Assembly: GCA_964397445.1 (NCBI GenBank)
Contig: CAYNHZ010000001.1
Location: 558,001-622,000, forward strand
Source: CAYNHZ01 sp964397445
GTDB lineage: Bacteria > Bacteroidota > Bacteroidia > Bacteroidales > UBA932
DNA length: 64,000 bases
Direction: 5' to 3'
Below, piece after piece: positions 27,114-35,976 of this stretch; within the stretch, counting starts at the first letter, position 1; each line of letters begins with the position of its first letter. The translations under genes and the position numbers were made by a program. The notes under the pieces are model-generated. The model was not told where the DNA came from. It ran no database searches and saw only the letters and a program-made list of their open reading frames with translations.

Positions 27114-27386
27114 TTATTTAATTGTTGTGCTTAATTTATCAAACAATTTGTCAATAGAGGTTAAAAATACTTCAATTGTATTTTTATAATAAGACTTAAT
27201 ATTCTCTTTGTCAGGGTGATTGATCTTGTTGAATGTCTCCTCTCTAAGGTATAGGACTTCATTTATGATGGTTATGATTTTTTCATTTTTAATCTCATCT
27301 TGAGAGAAATTCATACTTAATAGTGCATCAGAAATAATCTCGTCTGTGATGTAATTTACATCTTTTTTGATAACTCTTAAATTCAT
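27114..27386 (-). CDS. Small conserved protein, function unknown
   Basis: 90 aa, acidic and helical in composition: MNLRVIKKDVNYITDEIISDAL... with SFSxDEI-like and NHPDKENIKSYYK segments. There is no signal peptide, membrane helix or known motif. It lies 14 nt downstream of the dipeptide epimerase gene on the same strand. I recall similar short proteins in Bacteroidota, but cannot name a family. Translation is likely because the frame is well formed and no competing frame is present. Confidence 0.65.
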   Translation of the reverse strand: MNLRVIKKDVNYITDEIISDALLSMNFSQDEIKNEKIITIINEVLYLREETFNKINHPDKENIKSYYKNTIEVFLTSIDKLFDKLSTTIK

Positions 27387-27400
27387 AATACTGTTTTATT

Positions 27401-28591
27401 TTATAAAATTATTGTTTTTTCTTTTTTTGTAACTCCTATTCCAGGTTTGTTTTCTAATGTTATCCGCCCATTATTGAGGGTCATCCCGTTAAAACAATCG
27501 TTACTAAGTAGGATATTACCATCAAGATCTGCCCATTTGCATTTTGGGGATAGTTGTGCGGCAGCTGATATAGCTACAGATGTCTCTGTCATACAACCTA
27601 TCATAATCTCCATTCTCAATGATTTTGCCACTGAGATCATCTCTCGAGCCTCTCTCATACCTGTGCATTTCATTAACTTGATATTTATGCCGTTATATGC
27701 TCCGTAAAGATGGTTTATGTCGCACAATCTTTGACACGCTTCGTCAGCAATAATAGGTAGAGGGCTCCTCTGTGTCAACCAAGCTGTATCATCAAGCATC
27801 TCTTTTGGCATTGGTTGTTCAATCATTTGTACATCTCTCTCTTTAAGCCAATTGATCATATCAAGGGCATAATATTTGTCTTTCCATCCTTGATTTGCAT
27901 CGATATTGATGGGGGTATTTGTTTTATTGCGAATCAGTGTGATCATCCTCTTGTCTTCATTTTCGGACATTCCGAGTTTGACCTTTAAGATTTTTGACCA
28001 TGAGGCCTCTTTTATCTTTGTATTTATGATGTAATCATCGGAGTCATAGCCAATTGTAAAGGAGGTGTAGGGTGTTGCTTCTGGATTAAATCCCCATATT
28101 TTCCACCAAGGTTGTCCGATTATTTTACCTAACAGATCGTGTAATGCAATGTCTATCGATGCTTTGGCAGCTGTGTCTTTTTGGGAGAGTTTCTCTATCT
28201 CTGCCATTATATCTTCAATCAGAAAGGGATTTGAAAATCTGGGAATTGTCTCAGTTGCAGCCTTTTTTAAGAAAGAATTTACTGAGGAGTGACTCTCTCC
28301 GAGGTATGGTGGCATTGAGGCTTCACCATATCCTGAATATCCGTTCCAAGTTATTTTGGTTAAAACTATTGGAGTGGATTTGCGAGATGATCCAGAGATG
28401 GTAAAAGTGTGCTTCATCACCCCTTCGAAATTTTCCCATTCCAATAACATTTTTCCCTCTTCAAGCTTATTGATATTGAAGAGGTTGATCCCATTTGAGG
28501 GATGTCCTAAAATATAATCGTTTTTAAGGAGGGCGGCTGCGCAGGTTAGAAGTCCTGCTTTCTTAATAAATTTTCTCCTACTCTCTTTCAT
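27401..28591 (-). CDS. L-Ala-D/L-Glu (dipeptide) epimerase, enolase superfamily, Tat-exported
   Basis: 396 aa. The muconate-lactonising fold shows LGEPS-like capping parts and the catalytic barrel: KVKLGM with the second-strand Lys pair (written KILKVKLGM), INIDANQGW, MIEQPM, IADEAC, and NIKLMKCTGM with the opposite Lys. These are the metal ligands Asp/Glu/Asp and the two general bases of dipeptide epimerases. The N-terminus MKESRRKFIKKAGLLTCAAALL is a twin-arginine signal (SRRKFIK), so the enzyme folds with its Mg ion before export. It overlaps by 14 nt the 3' end of an NlpC/P60 endopeptidase gene, which would release its L-Ala-D-Glu substrate. Confidence 0.88.
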   Translation of the reverse strand: MKESRRKFIKKAGLLTCAAALLKNDYILGHPSNGINLFNINKLEEGKMLLEWENFEGVMKHTFTISGSSRKSTPIVLTKITWNGYSGYGEASMPPYLGESHSSVNSFLKKAATETIPRFSNPFLIEDIMAEIEKLSQKDTAAKASIDIALHDLLGKIIGQPWWKIWGFNPEATPYTSFTIGYDSDDYIINTKIKEASWSKILKVKLGMSENEDKRMITLIRNKTNTPINIDANQGWKDKYYALDMINWLKERDVQMIEQPMPKEMLDDTAWLTQRSPLPIIADEACQRLCDINHLYGAYNGINIKLMKCTGMREAREMISVAKSLRMEIMIGCMTETSVAISAAAQLSPKCKWADLDGNILLSNDCFNGMTLNNGRITLENKPGIGVTKKEKTIIL

Positions 28592-29564
28592 CTTTTATCG
28601 ATTTAAAATACCATGGATGATTAATTATTGAGACAATGCCTGAGTCAATATCTTGAGAACCGAGGATCCTTCTAACACTAAGAAGCTGTTTAGATGAGTA
28701 GTAATTTTTATCTCCTTTAATCAATGAGTTTATTTTTACCTTTAAAGATGAGTGGATAAAATCTCCATTGCCTATATATAGCCCCACGTGGGATATTTTA
28801 GCATTTTCTTTTCCCTGCGCTTTTTTTCCGAAGAATACCAAATCACCTACTCTGAGATTCTCTTTAATGTTTGAAAAATCAACATTTTTTCCTGTCTTAA
28901 CTTGTTGACTCGCATCTCTTTGAAGGATTATGCCGTTGAGGAAATAGGTGGTTTTGATCAATCCGCTGCAGTCAAACCCTTTTATGGAATATCCACCCCA
29001 AACATAGGGGAAACCCATAAAAATCTTTGAGGTTTTTACTATGTTTTCTGGAGAGGGGTCTCTTGATTTTATCCACTCGATAAATGGAGAGACCTCTTTT
29101 TTCTCAATGTAGCCGTTTCTACCGTCAGGGAGTGAAACATAATAGTAATTTGGATTATTCTCACTCTTCACTTCTATTATATTGCCCATAATCAGGTCAC
29201 TAATTACAGCCGACTCCACCTCAGGGGCGGTGCGGATAATTGAGAAATAATCGGTAACAATTACTCTATCGCTATTCTGCCATCTCTCTATTTCCGATTT
29301 TTCAAGGGGTGCTACATTTCCATCTGTTATCCACCCTTTATACCCTTCAGGTGTGATGATGCTGTTCCAATAACCGCTCCTTCCTGTTATGATAACGGGT
29401 GTTCCCATCAATTGCTGAGTCGTCATCTCTGATGTGTAATCAGGTGAAGAATAGATGTTTGCGACAGAAACAGATATCAGTGCATTAGGACTTCCCACCA
29501 CTTGTCCTATGAGTGAATAAGAAAGGAGGAGAAATAGTGATATTATTGAGATTGAATGTTTCAT
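28578..29564 (-). CDS. Exported NlpC/P60 endopeptidase with SH3-type domains
   Basis: 328 aa. A signal peptide (MKHSISIISLFLLLSYSLIG) is followed by two SH3-like segments (about residues 28-85 and 98-150) and a C-terminal NlpC/P60 domain from about 168. The catalytic Cys lies in GFDCSGLIKTTYF (about 200) with ISHVGLYIGNGDFIHSS giving the His. This layout is that of gamma-D-glutamyl-L-diamino-acid endopeptidases such as dipeptidyl peptidase VI, which cut stem peptides after D-Glu. Paired with the overlapping dipeptide epimerase it forms a murein peptide salvage unit. Confidence 0.9.
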   Translation of the reverse strand: MKHSISIISLFLLLSYSLIGQVVGSPNALISVSVANIYSSPDYTSEMTTQQLMGTPVIITGRSGYWNSIITPEGYKGWITDGNVAPLEKSEIERWQNSDRVIVTDYFSIIRTAPEVESAVISDLIMGNIIEVKSENNPNYYYVSLPDGRNGYIEKKEVSPFIEWIKSRDPSPENIVKTSKIFMGFPYVWGGYSIKGFDCSGLIKTTYFLNGIILQRDASQQVKTGKNVDFSNIKENLRVGDLVFFGKKAQGKENAKISHVGLYIGNGDFIHSSLKVKINSLIKGDKNYYSSKQLLSVRRILGSQDIDSGIVSIINHPWYFKSIKDERE

Positions 29565-29585
29565 TTTTGAACATATTTACACCGA

Positions 29586-29593
29586 CAAAGGTA
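29586..29593 (-). promoter_or_regulatory. -7 promoter box for the NlpC/P60-epimerase operon
   Basis: On the minus strand TACCTTTG is a full match to TAnnTTTG, ending 21 nt before the NlpC/P60 ATG. It lies back-to-back with a plus-strand box at 29635-29642. Confidence 0.6.
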
Positions 29594-29634
29594 GAAAAAA
29601 GTTGATACCTTTCTGCTATGTATCACAAAATAGC

Positions 29635-29642
29635 TAACTTTG
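29635..29642 (+). promoter_or_regulatory. -7 promoter box for the DUF4105 gene
   Basis: TAACTTTG fits TAnnTTTG and ends 8 nt before ATG 29651. If used, the transcript would start at or very near the start codon, so the mRNA would have almost no leader. Confidence 0.45.
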
Positions 29643-29650
29643 AACCCGAA

Positions 29651-30808
29651 ATGAAAAGAGTTTTTATCTATATTTTTTTATTGTGTTCTTTTTCCTCTTT
29701 TTCTCAGGAGAATGCATATAGATTGCGTATCAGCCTTCTTACTTGCTCTAAAGGTGATGATATTGCGAGTGCGTTTGGACACTCAGCTATAAGGGTAATT
29801 GATTCGGTTGCCCATCGAGATATAGTCTTCAATTATGGAACATATAGTTTCAATGAGCCAAATTTTATGGTGAAATTTATGAAGGGAGATCTCGATTATA
29901 TGCTCTCGGTAGAGTATTGTGATGATTTTGTCTATAATTACAAACTTGAAAAACGCTCTATAAACGAGAAGGTCTTTAATCTTTCACAACAACAGAAAGT
30001 AGCTGTCTATCAATTTCTCCTTGATAATTATAGGGAGGAAAATCGAAAATACCGTTATGATTTTCTTATAGATAACTGCGCAACTCGGGTAAGAGATATT
30101 TTCAATGGTCAAGATTATCTAAGTCAGGATTCATTGACAACATATACATTCAGAGACAGATTGGCCGAGTGCTTAACCCAAAAGAAATGGCTTAAATTCG
30201 GAACAGATCTTTTACTCGGAGCAAGAGTGGATAGAAAAATAATGTATAAAGAGGAGATGTTTCTTCCTGAACATCTCTCTTCTCATTTGTCGGATTATAT
30301 AAATACAGCTTCCGGCGACAAATTGATGGGCGAGGCGGTGCCGATTCTTGATTCTAATAATGAAAGGGGGGCGTTAGTGTCGTTTCTATTTTTTATTTCA
30401 CAGCCTCTCTCCCTCTTTATAATGTTGATTTTAGCCTCTATCCTCTTTGTCCTTTTTGTAAAAAATAAGCGGAGATTTCTTTCTATTTTCTTGTCGATCT
30501 TTTTTTCAATTTTGGGTATAGGTGGTATTATCCTTACCCTAATGTGGTTTGCGACAAATCACTATTGGACAGCTGACAACTGGAATCTATTGTGGATGAA
30601 TCCTCTCTTCATTATACCTGTTTTTATGAGAAGGGGCAAAATAAAATGTTTTCTAATCTATTTATTTTCAGCAATATCGCTCTTCTCGCTCATTTTTTAT
30701 TTTGTGATACCCCAAACATACAATGTTGCGGTGGTGCCGATTGTGATATTGACAGTTTTAGTTGCTTTTGCCTATTTTCTTTTTTATTCCAACATTAGAG
30801 ATAAATAA
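29651..30808 (+). CDS. DUF4105 (Lnb N-terminal periplasmic) domain membrane protein
   Basis: 385 aa from ATG 29651 (MKRVFIYIFLLCSFSSFSQ, a signal peptide). The open frame begins 11 codons earlier but those codons contain the promoter box. The domain is recognisable by SLLTCSKGDDIASAFGHSAIRV (Cys, His) and YRYDFLIDNCATRVRDIF with the Asn-Cys pair, the putative catalytic residues of this papain-like fold. From about residue 240 four hydrophobic helices follow, so the C-terminus is embedded in the membrane. The family includes Lnb, an acyltransferase in lipoprotein maturation of other bacteria; whether this protein does the same is unknown. Confidence 0.8.
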   Translation: MKRVFIYIFLLCSFSSFSQENAYRLRISLLTCSKGDDIASAFGHSAIRVIDSVAHRDIVFNYGTYSFNEPNFMVKFMKGDLDYMLSVEYCDDFVYNYKLEKRSINEKVFNLSQQQKVAVYQFLLDNYREENRKYRYDFLIDNCATRVRDIFNGQDYLSQDSLTTYTFRDRLAECLTQKKWLKFGTDLLLGARVDRKIMYKEEMFLPEHLSSHLSDYINTASGDKLMGEAVPILDSNNERGALVSFLFFISQPLSLFIMLILASILFVLFVKNKRRFLSIFLSIFFSILGIGGIILTLMWFATNHYWTADNWNLLWMNPLFIIPVFMRRGKIKCFLIYLFSAISLFSLIFYFVIPQTYNVAVVPIVILTVLVAFAYFLFYSNIRDK

Positions 30809-30819
30809 TTTTACATAAT

Positions 30820-31269
30820 ATGATAATAGATTCACTTAAAAGTTTTGAGAAATATTTAAATATTCATCCCTCTTTTCAAAAGGTGTATGATTTTATATCG
30901 GGGACAGATCTTCATAAATTAGAGTTGGGTAAACACATTATTGAGGAGAATAATCTTTGGTGTAAAGTGACACAACAGGAGGGAAAGAGTTTTGATGATC
31001 TCCCAAAACTTGAGGTTCACGACTCATTTATAGATATTCATATCCTTCTGACAGGCAGTGAAATAATAGGTTTTAGAGATAGGGTGAAATGTTCAGGAGT
31101 GGAGGCAAAATATGATGAGATGAATGATATTGCATTTTTGGATGAGGAGGCAGAGGTGTTCGTGAATTGCGGTGTAGATAACTTTGTAATTTGTTTCCCA
31201 AAAGATGCCCATTCTCCAATGATTGGTGATGGAATTATTCGAAAAGCTATTATTAAAGTTCGTGTCTGA
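30820..31269 (+). CDS. YhcH/YjgK/YiaL family protein
   Basis: 149 aa, cupin-like DUF386 fold. Conserved stretches are EVHDSFIDIHILLTGSEIIGF and FVICFPKDAHSPMIG, including the Glu and His residues that bind metal in YiaL-type proteins. Members are linked to sialic acid and other sugar catabolism, and act as anomer-processing or unknown enzymes. No sugar operon lies nearby. The end overlaps the radical SAM gene by 8 nt if the GTG start is used. Confidence 0.85.
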   Translation: MIIDSLKSFEKYLNIHPSFQKVYDFISGTDLHKLELGKHIIEENNLWCKVTQQEGKSFDDLPKLEVHDSFIDIHILLTGSEIIGFRDRVKCSGVEAKYDEMNDIAFLDEEAEVFVNCGVDNFVICFPKDAHSPMIGDGIIRKAIIKVRV

Positions 31270-32197
31270 TAGTATTAAGAGATATAATTCCTACGTAGGT
31301 TATTTTAAAAAAACATACGGAGAACGTCTTCAGAAGGTGGTTGTTGACGCTGGGTTCACTTGCCCAAATAGAGATGGGTCTGTTGCTTTCGGCGGATGTA
31401 CATATTGTGATAATGCTGCATTTCACCCCTCATATAGTACTTATGATATCTCTATTTCACGTCAAATAGATGAAGGGATTGAGTTTCATAAGGTCAGATA
31501 TAGAAATGCAGATAAATTTCTCGCCTATTTTCAGCCCTTTTCAAACACTTATGCCCCTTTAGATCACCTCAAACGACTTTATGAAGAGGCTTTGCATCAC
31601 GATAAAATTGTAGGAATAGTGATAGGTACTCGCCCCGATTGTGTAGATGACGAGAAACTCAATTATTTGGCAGAGTTGTCGAAAAAATATATTGTCATAT
31701 TGGAATATGGGATTGAATCTTGTTACGACAAAACTTTAAGAAGGATAAATCGGGGGCACACTTTTGATCAAGCAGTCGATGCTATCTTGAAGAGTGATCA
31801 GAGGGGGATAAAACAAGGTGTTCATCTGATTTTCGGTCTTCCTGGAGAGAGTAGGGAGGAGATGCTTGCAACGGCGGGTATAATAAGTGCCTTACCTATT
31901 CATTCTGTTAAGTTTCACCAACTTCAAATAGTTAAGGGGACTATGATGGAGCGGGAGTTTTCTGAGTGTGAAGGGGATTTTGTTCAATTCTCTCTTGAGG
32001 AATATATAGATTTTTTTATCGATTATTTGGAACTTCTCAGACCTGATATTTTGGTGGAGAGGTTTGCTGGAGAGGTTCCCCCCCGCTTTGTAAATTCCAC
32101 ACCTTGGGGTCTTATAAGGAATGTGGAATTGTTGAGAATGTTAGAAAAGAGGCTTGATGAGAGAGATACGTTTCAGGGGCGGCTATATAATCCATAA
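31262..32197 (+). CDS. YhcC/TIGR01212-type radical SAM protein
   Basis: About 311 aa from GTG 31262; an ATG at 31223 in the same frame would overlap the YhcH gene by 47 nt and add residues that do not look conserved, so the start is uncertain. The radical SAM cluster ligands have the family's spacing in FTCPNRDGSVAFGGCTYCDN (C-x11-C-x2-C). Later motifs are GTRPDCVDDEKLNYL, LEYGIESCYDKTLRRINRGH and IFGLPGE. The reaction is not established for the family; tRNA or other macromolecule modification is speculated. No dedicated substrate gene is adjacent. Confidence 0.88.
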   Translation: MSDSIKRYNSYVGYFKKTYGERLQKVVVDAGFTCPNRDGSVAFGGCTYCDNAAFHPSYSTYDISISRQIDEGIEFHKVRYRNADKFLAYFQPFSNTYAPLDHLKRLYEEALHHDKIVGIVIGTRPDCVDDEKLNYLAELSKKYIVILEYGIESCYDKTLRRINRGHTFDQAVDAILKSDQRGIKQGVHLIFGLPGESREEMLATAGIISALPIHSVKFHQLQIVKGTMMEREFSECEGDFVQFSLEEYIDFFIDYLELLRPDILVERFAGEVPPRFVNSTPWGLIRNVELLRMLEKRLDERDTFQGRLYNP

Positions 32198-32227
32198 AAT
32201 TATCATCACTGTTGGTAATGCTGTTTT

Positions 32228-32259
32228 TTTGCTCTAAAAGTGTTTTTTAATTATATTTG
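32228..32259 (+). promoter_or_regulatory. Promoter of guaB
   Basis: TTTG at 32228-32231, a 20-nt spacer, then TATATTTG at 32252-32259. The complete -33/-7 pair lies 19 nt before ATG 32279, which also argues against the longer frame beginning at 32240. Confidence 0.8.
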
Positions 32260-32278
32260 CAAGTTAAAAGATACAGCT

Positions 32279-33748
32279 ATGCAGATATTTACTAACGCTT
32301 CTATTCTTGAAGGACTTACTTTTGATGATGTCCTTTTAATTCCATCCCGTTCAGAGGTTCTTCCCAGAGATGTGGATGTTAATACTTACTTCACAAGAGA
32401 GATCAAACTTCATTCACCACTTGTATCTGCGGCTATGGATACGGTTACAGAGGCTGAGCTTGCTATCTCTATTGCCAGAGAGGGTGGAATCGGGGTTATT
32501 CACAAAAATATGCCCATAGAGGTACAAATGGAACATGTTAGAAAGGTGAAAAGGGCTGAAAATGGGATGATTTACGACCCAATTACAATAAGATACGATG
32601 CCTCTGTAGGGGATGCCCTCTATCTTATGAAAGAGAATCATATTGGCGGCATTCCTGTTGTCGATGAGTTAGGAATGCTTGCAGGGATTGTGACAAATAG
32701 GGATCTTCGTTTTCAGGACAATATGAAAACACCTATCAATGAGGTGATGACTAAAGAGAATTTGGTGACTACCACTAATGGTTCCGATATTAAGTTAGCT
32801 ACTGAGTTGCTGAAAAAGCATAAAATAGAAAAATTACTTGTTATTGATAAAAATGGCAAACTTGCAGGGCTTATTACATACAAGGATATAATGAAGATAA
32901 AGGATAATCCGACAGCAAGTAAAGATTCTAAGGGGAGATTGCTTGTTGCTGCTGCTGTTGGGGTTGGTTCGGACTCTATTGATAAGGTTGCAAAATTGAT
33001 CTCTGTTGAGGCAGATGCGATAGTTTTAGATACTGCTCACGGTCACTCTGTTTTTGTTCTTGAGACAATTAAAAAAGTGAGAAAGGCATTTCCGAATATT
33101 CAGATTGTAGCGGGGAATATAGCAACTGCTGAGGCCGCTATAGCTCTAAAAGAGAGTGGCGTCGATGCGGTTAAAGTGGGTATCGGTCCCGGATCAATCT
33201 GTACAACAAGGGTTATCGCCGGTGTAGGAGTTCCCCAATTATCTGCAATAATGATGGCCTCCGAGGCGTTAAAAGGTTCCGGAATCCCGGTCATAGCGGA
33301 TGGAGGAGTACGATATTCGGGTGATATGGTCAAAGCATTAGCTGCCGGGGCAAGTACCATTATGGCGGGTTCACTTTTTGCAGGGGTTGAAGAGTCTCCC
33401 GGTGAGACAATTATCTTGAACGGAAGGAAATTTAAATCATATAGGGGGATGGGATCTCTTGAAGCTATGCAAAAGGGGTCGAAAGATCGTTATTTCCAAG
33501 ATATGGAGGAGGATATAAAGAAATTGGTTCCTGAGGGAATAGTCGCTCAGGTGCCCTATAAAGGGACATTATCGGAGGTTGTTTATCAACTTATGGGAGG
33601 GCTCAGGGCTGGAATGGGATATTGTGGAGCTCATAATTTAGAGGAGTTAAGAAATGCTAAATTTGTGAGGGTTACATCTGCCGGCATTGTGGAGAATCAC
33701 CCTCACGATGTTACTATTACTCGGGAAGCGCCAAATTACAGTAGATAG
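32279..33748 (+). CDS. guaB: IMP dehydrogenase
   Basis: 489 aa from ATG 32279 (MQIFTNASILEGLTFDDVLL), the normal length. The (beta/alpha)8 barrel is interrupted at about residues 95-205 by two CBS domains (for example NEVMTKENLVTT). The catalytic loop GIGPGSICTTRVIAGVGVPQ has Cys308, and the flap contains KGTLSEVVYQLMGG. It oxidises IMP to XMP with NAD+ in guanine nucleotide synthesis. It has its own promoter and is followed after 4 nt by a SurA-like lipoprotein gene. Confidence 0.98.
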   Translation: MQIFTNASILEGLTFDDVLLIPSRSEVLPRDVDVNTYFTREIKLHSPLVSAAMDTVTEAELAISIAREGGIGVIHKNMPIEVQMEHVRKVKRAENGMIYDPITIRYDASVGDALYLMKENHIGGIPVVDELGMLAGIVTNRDLRFQDNMKTPINEVMTKENLVTTTNGSDIKLATELLKKHKIEKLLVIDKNGKLAGLITYKDIMKIKDNPTASKDSKGRLLVAAAVGVGSDSIDKVAKLISVEADAIVLDTAHGHSVFVLETIKKVRKAFPNIQIVAGNIATAEAAIALKESGVDAVKVGIGPGSICTTRVIAGVGVPQLSAIMMASEALKGSGIPVIADGGVRYSGDMVKALAAGASTIMAGSLFAGVEESPGETIILNGRKFKSYRGMGSLEAMQKGSKDRYFQDMEEDIKKLVPEGIVAQVPYKGTLSEVVYQLMGGLRAGMGYCGAHNLEELRNAKFVRVTSAGIVENHPHDVTITREAPNYSR

Positions 33749-33752
33749 AGGT

Positions 33753-34604
33753 ATGAGGAAAATTTTAGTTTTCATCATTTGTGCCCTTCAATTGTGTTCT
33801 TGCAGGGTTGTCGATAAGATTTTCAAGGGGGAAATTATAGCGCGCGTCGGTAATAATGTGTTGTATAAAGAGGATATCATTGATCTTATACCCAAAAATT
33901 GTTCCCCCGAAGATAGTTCTCATATTGTTCAGCAGTATATCTATTCTTGGGCTACAAAACACCTCCTTTTGGATAAGGCGGAGAGTAAACTTTCTAATGA
34001 AGACTTGGATGTGGATAAGGAACTTGAGGATTTCAGACGCTCATTATTGGTTTACAGATATGAGAAATTGTTGGTGGATCAGAAGTTAGATACACTTATC
34101 ACAAACGAAGAGTGTGAAGCATACTATAAAAACAATCCGCAAAGTTTTATATCGAGTGTTTCTGTAGTGAGGGCTCGATATATAAAAGTTAGCAATAGCT
34201 CTCCCAATCTTCAAATAATAAAGTCTCTATATAAATCTTATGATATAGATGATTCGGAAAAATTATCAAGTATGTGTTATAGTTCGGCTGATAAGTTTTA
34301 TAACTTTAACAATCAATGGGTCTCTTTGGATATTATAGCAAGGGAGTTGGGGAGCGATGTTAATTCTTGTGAAAGGGAATTAGACGGGAATAAATCTATT
34401 GAAAAAGATAATCTTGGTTACACTCAATTGGTCTCTGTAAGCGAGCGAATTAGGCCAGGAGAGGCAGCTCCGTTCGATTATTGTCTACCGAGAATCAAAG
34501 AGATATTGTTGAGCAAAAGAAAACAAGAATTAATTTCAAGTTTGGAACGAAATCTGCTTAATGATGCTATGAGTTCCAATAAATTATTAATTTATTCAAA
34601 ATAA
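33753..34604 (+). CDS. SurA/PPIase-like lipoprotein
   Basis: 283 aa from ATG 33753; codons upstream in the same frame overlap guaB and are rejected. MRKILVFIICALQLCSC is a lipoprotein signal with the modified Cys at residue 17. The rest is mostly helical and has the SurA N-domain pattern (IIARVGNNVLYKEDI, where the first strand-helix unit resembles that of the neighbouring gene: IALVGNDVILLSQM). No clear parvulin active-site block is visible. It is probably a periplasmic chaperone anchored in a membrane, working with the next gene product; this is inference. Confidence 0.75.
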   Translation: MRKILVFIICALQLCSCRVVDKIFKGEIIARVGNNVLYKEDIIDLIPKNCSPEDSSHIVQQYIYSWATKHLLLDKAESKLSNEDLDVDKELEDFRRSLLVYRYEKLLVDQKLDTLITNEECEAYYKNNPQSFISSVSVVRARYIKVSNSSPNLQIIKSLYKSYDIDDSEKLSSMCYSSADKFYNFNNQWVSLDIIARELGSDVNSCERELDGNKSIEKDNLGYTQLVSVSERIRPGEAAPFDYCLPRIKEILLSKRKQELISSLERNLLNDAMSSNKLLIYSK

Positions 34605-34608
34605 AACA

Positions 34609-35976
34609 ATGACAAAAAGATTTCTCCAAATCACTATCGCATCTATTTTTATCATTATCCCCTCTATTTGTGATGCGCAAAAATACGATAACGGATTGGT
34701 GGATAAAACAATTGCATTAGTGGGAAATGATGTGATATTATTATCACAAATGGAGACAGAGGTACAGATGGCTCAGTTTCAGGGATATGCTTCTGATAGA
34801 AACCTAAGATGTTCTGTTCTCGAAAATTTAATGATTTCAAAGTTGTTTCTAACACAAGCGAGGTTGGATAGTCTTTCTGTCAATAATGATCAGGTGAATG
34901 CCACCCTTAATGATAAAATGAATTCTATATACTCCCAATTGGGTGGAGAGAAAGGGGTTGAGCAGTATTTTGGTAAAAGTATTTTTAAGCTTAGACAAGA
35001 GTGGAAAGAGACAATTACCGATCAATTACTCGTTCAAGATATGCAAAATAAAGTGGCAAATTCGATTCAAACACTTACCCCGAGTCAAGTTGAGGAATTT
35101 TATAAGAAGACCCCAAAAGATAGCCTTCCAATTATCTCTACACAATATCAGTTGAGTCAGATAGTGTTATATCCCGATAAGAAGAGGGCAGAAATGGCAG
35201 TCAAAGAGAGACTCCTTGAATTTAGAGAGAGAATTATGGCTGGGGAAAAATTTTCTATGCTTGCAACACTCTATTCTGAAGATACGGGCTCTTCAATGAA
35301 GGGCGGTGAGCTCGGAATGGCATCGAGGTCGATTTTCTGGCCTGCATTTTCCGATGCAGCTATGTCGTTAAAAGTTGGACAAGTTTCACCAATTGTCGAA
35401 ACTCCGGATGGGTATCATATTATACAAATGATTGAGAAGGATGGTGAAATGTTCAATGTCAGGCATATACTATTGAAACCAAGATATACGGAAGAGGATA
35501 AAATGGTGGCATTTGCCAAACTTGATAGTCTTAAAACTGCTATTAAAGGTGATAGTATATCGTTTTTTCTTGCTGCAAGGTTCTTTTCGGAGGATCCCCT
35601 CTCTCGCACAAATGGCGGTGTGCTGTCTGATTCCAATACCGGCTCTTCATTTTTTGAGAAGGATCAACTTAAACCGGCAGATTACAGTGTGTTGAAAAAC
35701 ATTAAGGAGGGTGAAATATCAGATCCATTTGAATCTACTGATAATGAAGGGAGAAATGGTAATACGATTTATAAGATTATTAAATTAGATAAAATAATCC
35801 CCTCTCACGCAGCTACTTTTAGGAATGACTTCAATGTACTCCTTCTTGTTGCCAAACAAAAACAACAATTTGATGCAATATCGTCATTTATAAAAGAGAA
35901 GCAAGAGACCACTTATATAGTAATAGATAAGCGCTTTCATAACTGTGATTTTGAAAGGAGCGGATGGATAAAATGA
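34609..35976 (+). CDS. SurA-type peptidyl-prolyl isomerase
   Basis: 455 aa. A signal peptide (MTKRFLQITIASIFIIIPSICDA) precedes the SurA N-domain (IALVGNDVILLSQMETEVQMAQ) and two parvulin-like domains: about residues 175-275 (QYQLSQIVLYPDK ... GSSMKGGELGMASRS ... PDGYHIIQMI) and about 283-390 (VRHILLKPRY ... DPLSRTNGGVLSD). Such proteins escort outer-membrane proteins through the periplasm. It lies 4 nt after a related lipoprotein gene and overlaps the OstA-like gene in an ATGA arrangement. Confidence 0.92.
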   Translation: MTKRFLQITIASIFIIIPSICDAQKYDNGLVDKTIALVGNDVILLSQMETEVQMAQFQGYASDRNLRCSVLENLMISKLFLTQARLDSLSVNNDQVNATLNDKMNSIYSQLGGEKGVEQYFGKSIFKLRQEWKETITDQLLVQDMQNKVANSIQTLTPSQVEEFYKKTPKDSLPIISTQYQLSQIVLYPDKKRAEMAVKERLLEFRERIMAGEKFSMLATLYSEDTGSSMKGGELGMASRSIFWPAFSDAAMSLKVGQVSPIVETPDGYHIIQMIEKDGEMFNVRHILLKPRYTEEDKMVAFAKLDSLKTAIKGDSISFFLAARFFSEDPLSRTNGGVLSDSNTGSSFFEKDQLKPADYSVLKNIKEGEISDPFESTDNEGRNGNTIYKIIKLDKIIPSHAATFRNDFNVLLLVAKQKQQFDAISSFIKEKQETTYIVIDKRFHNCDFERSGWIK

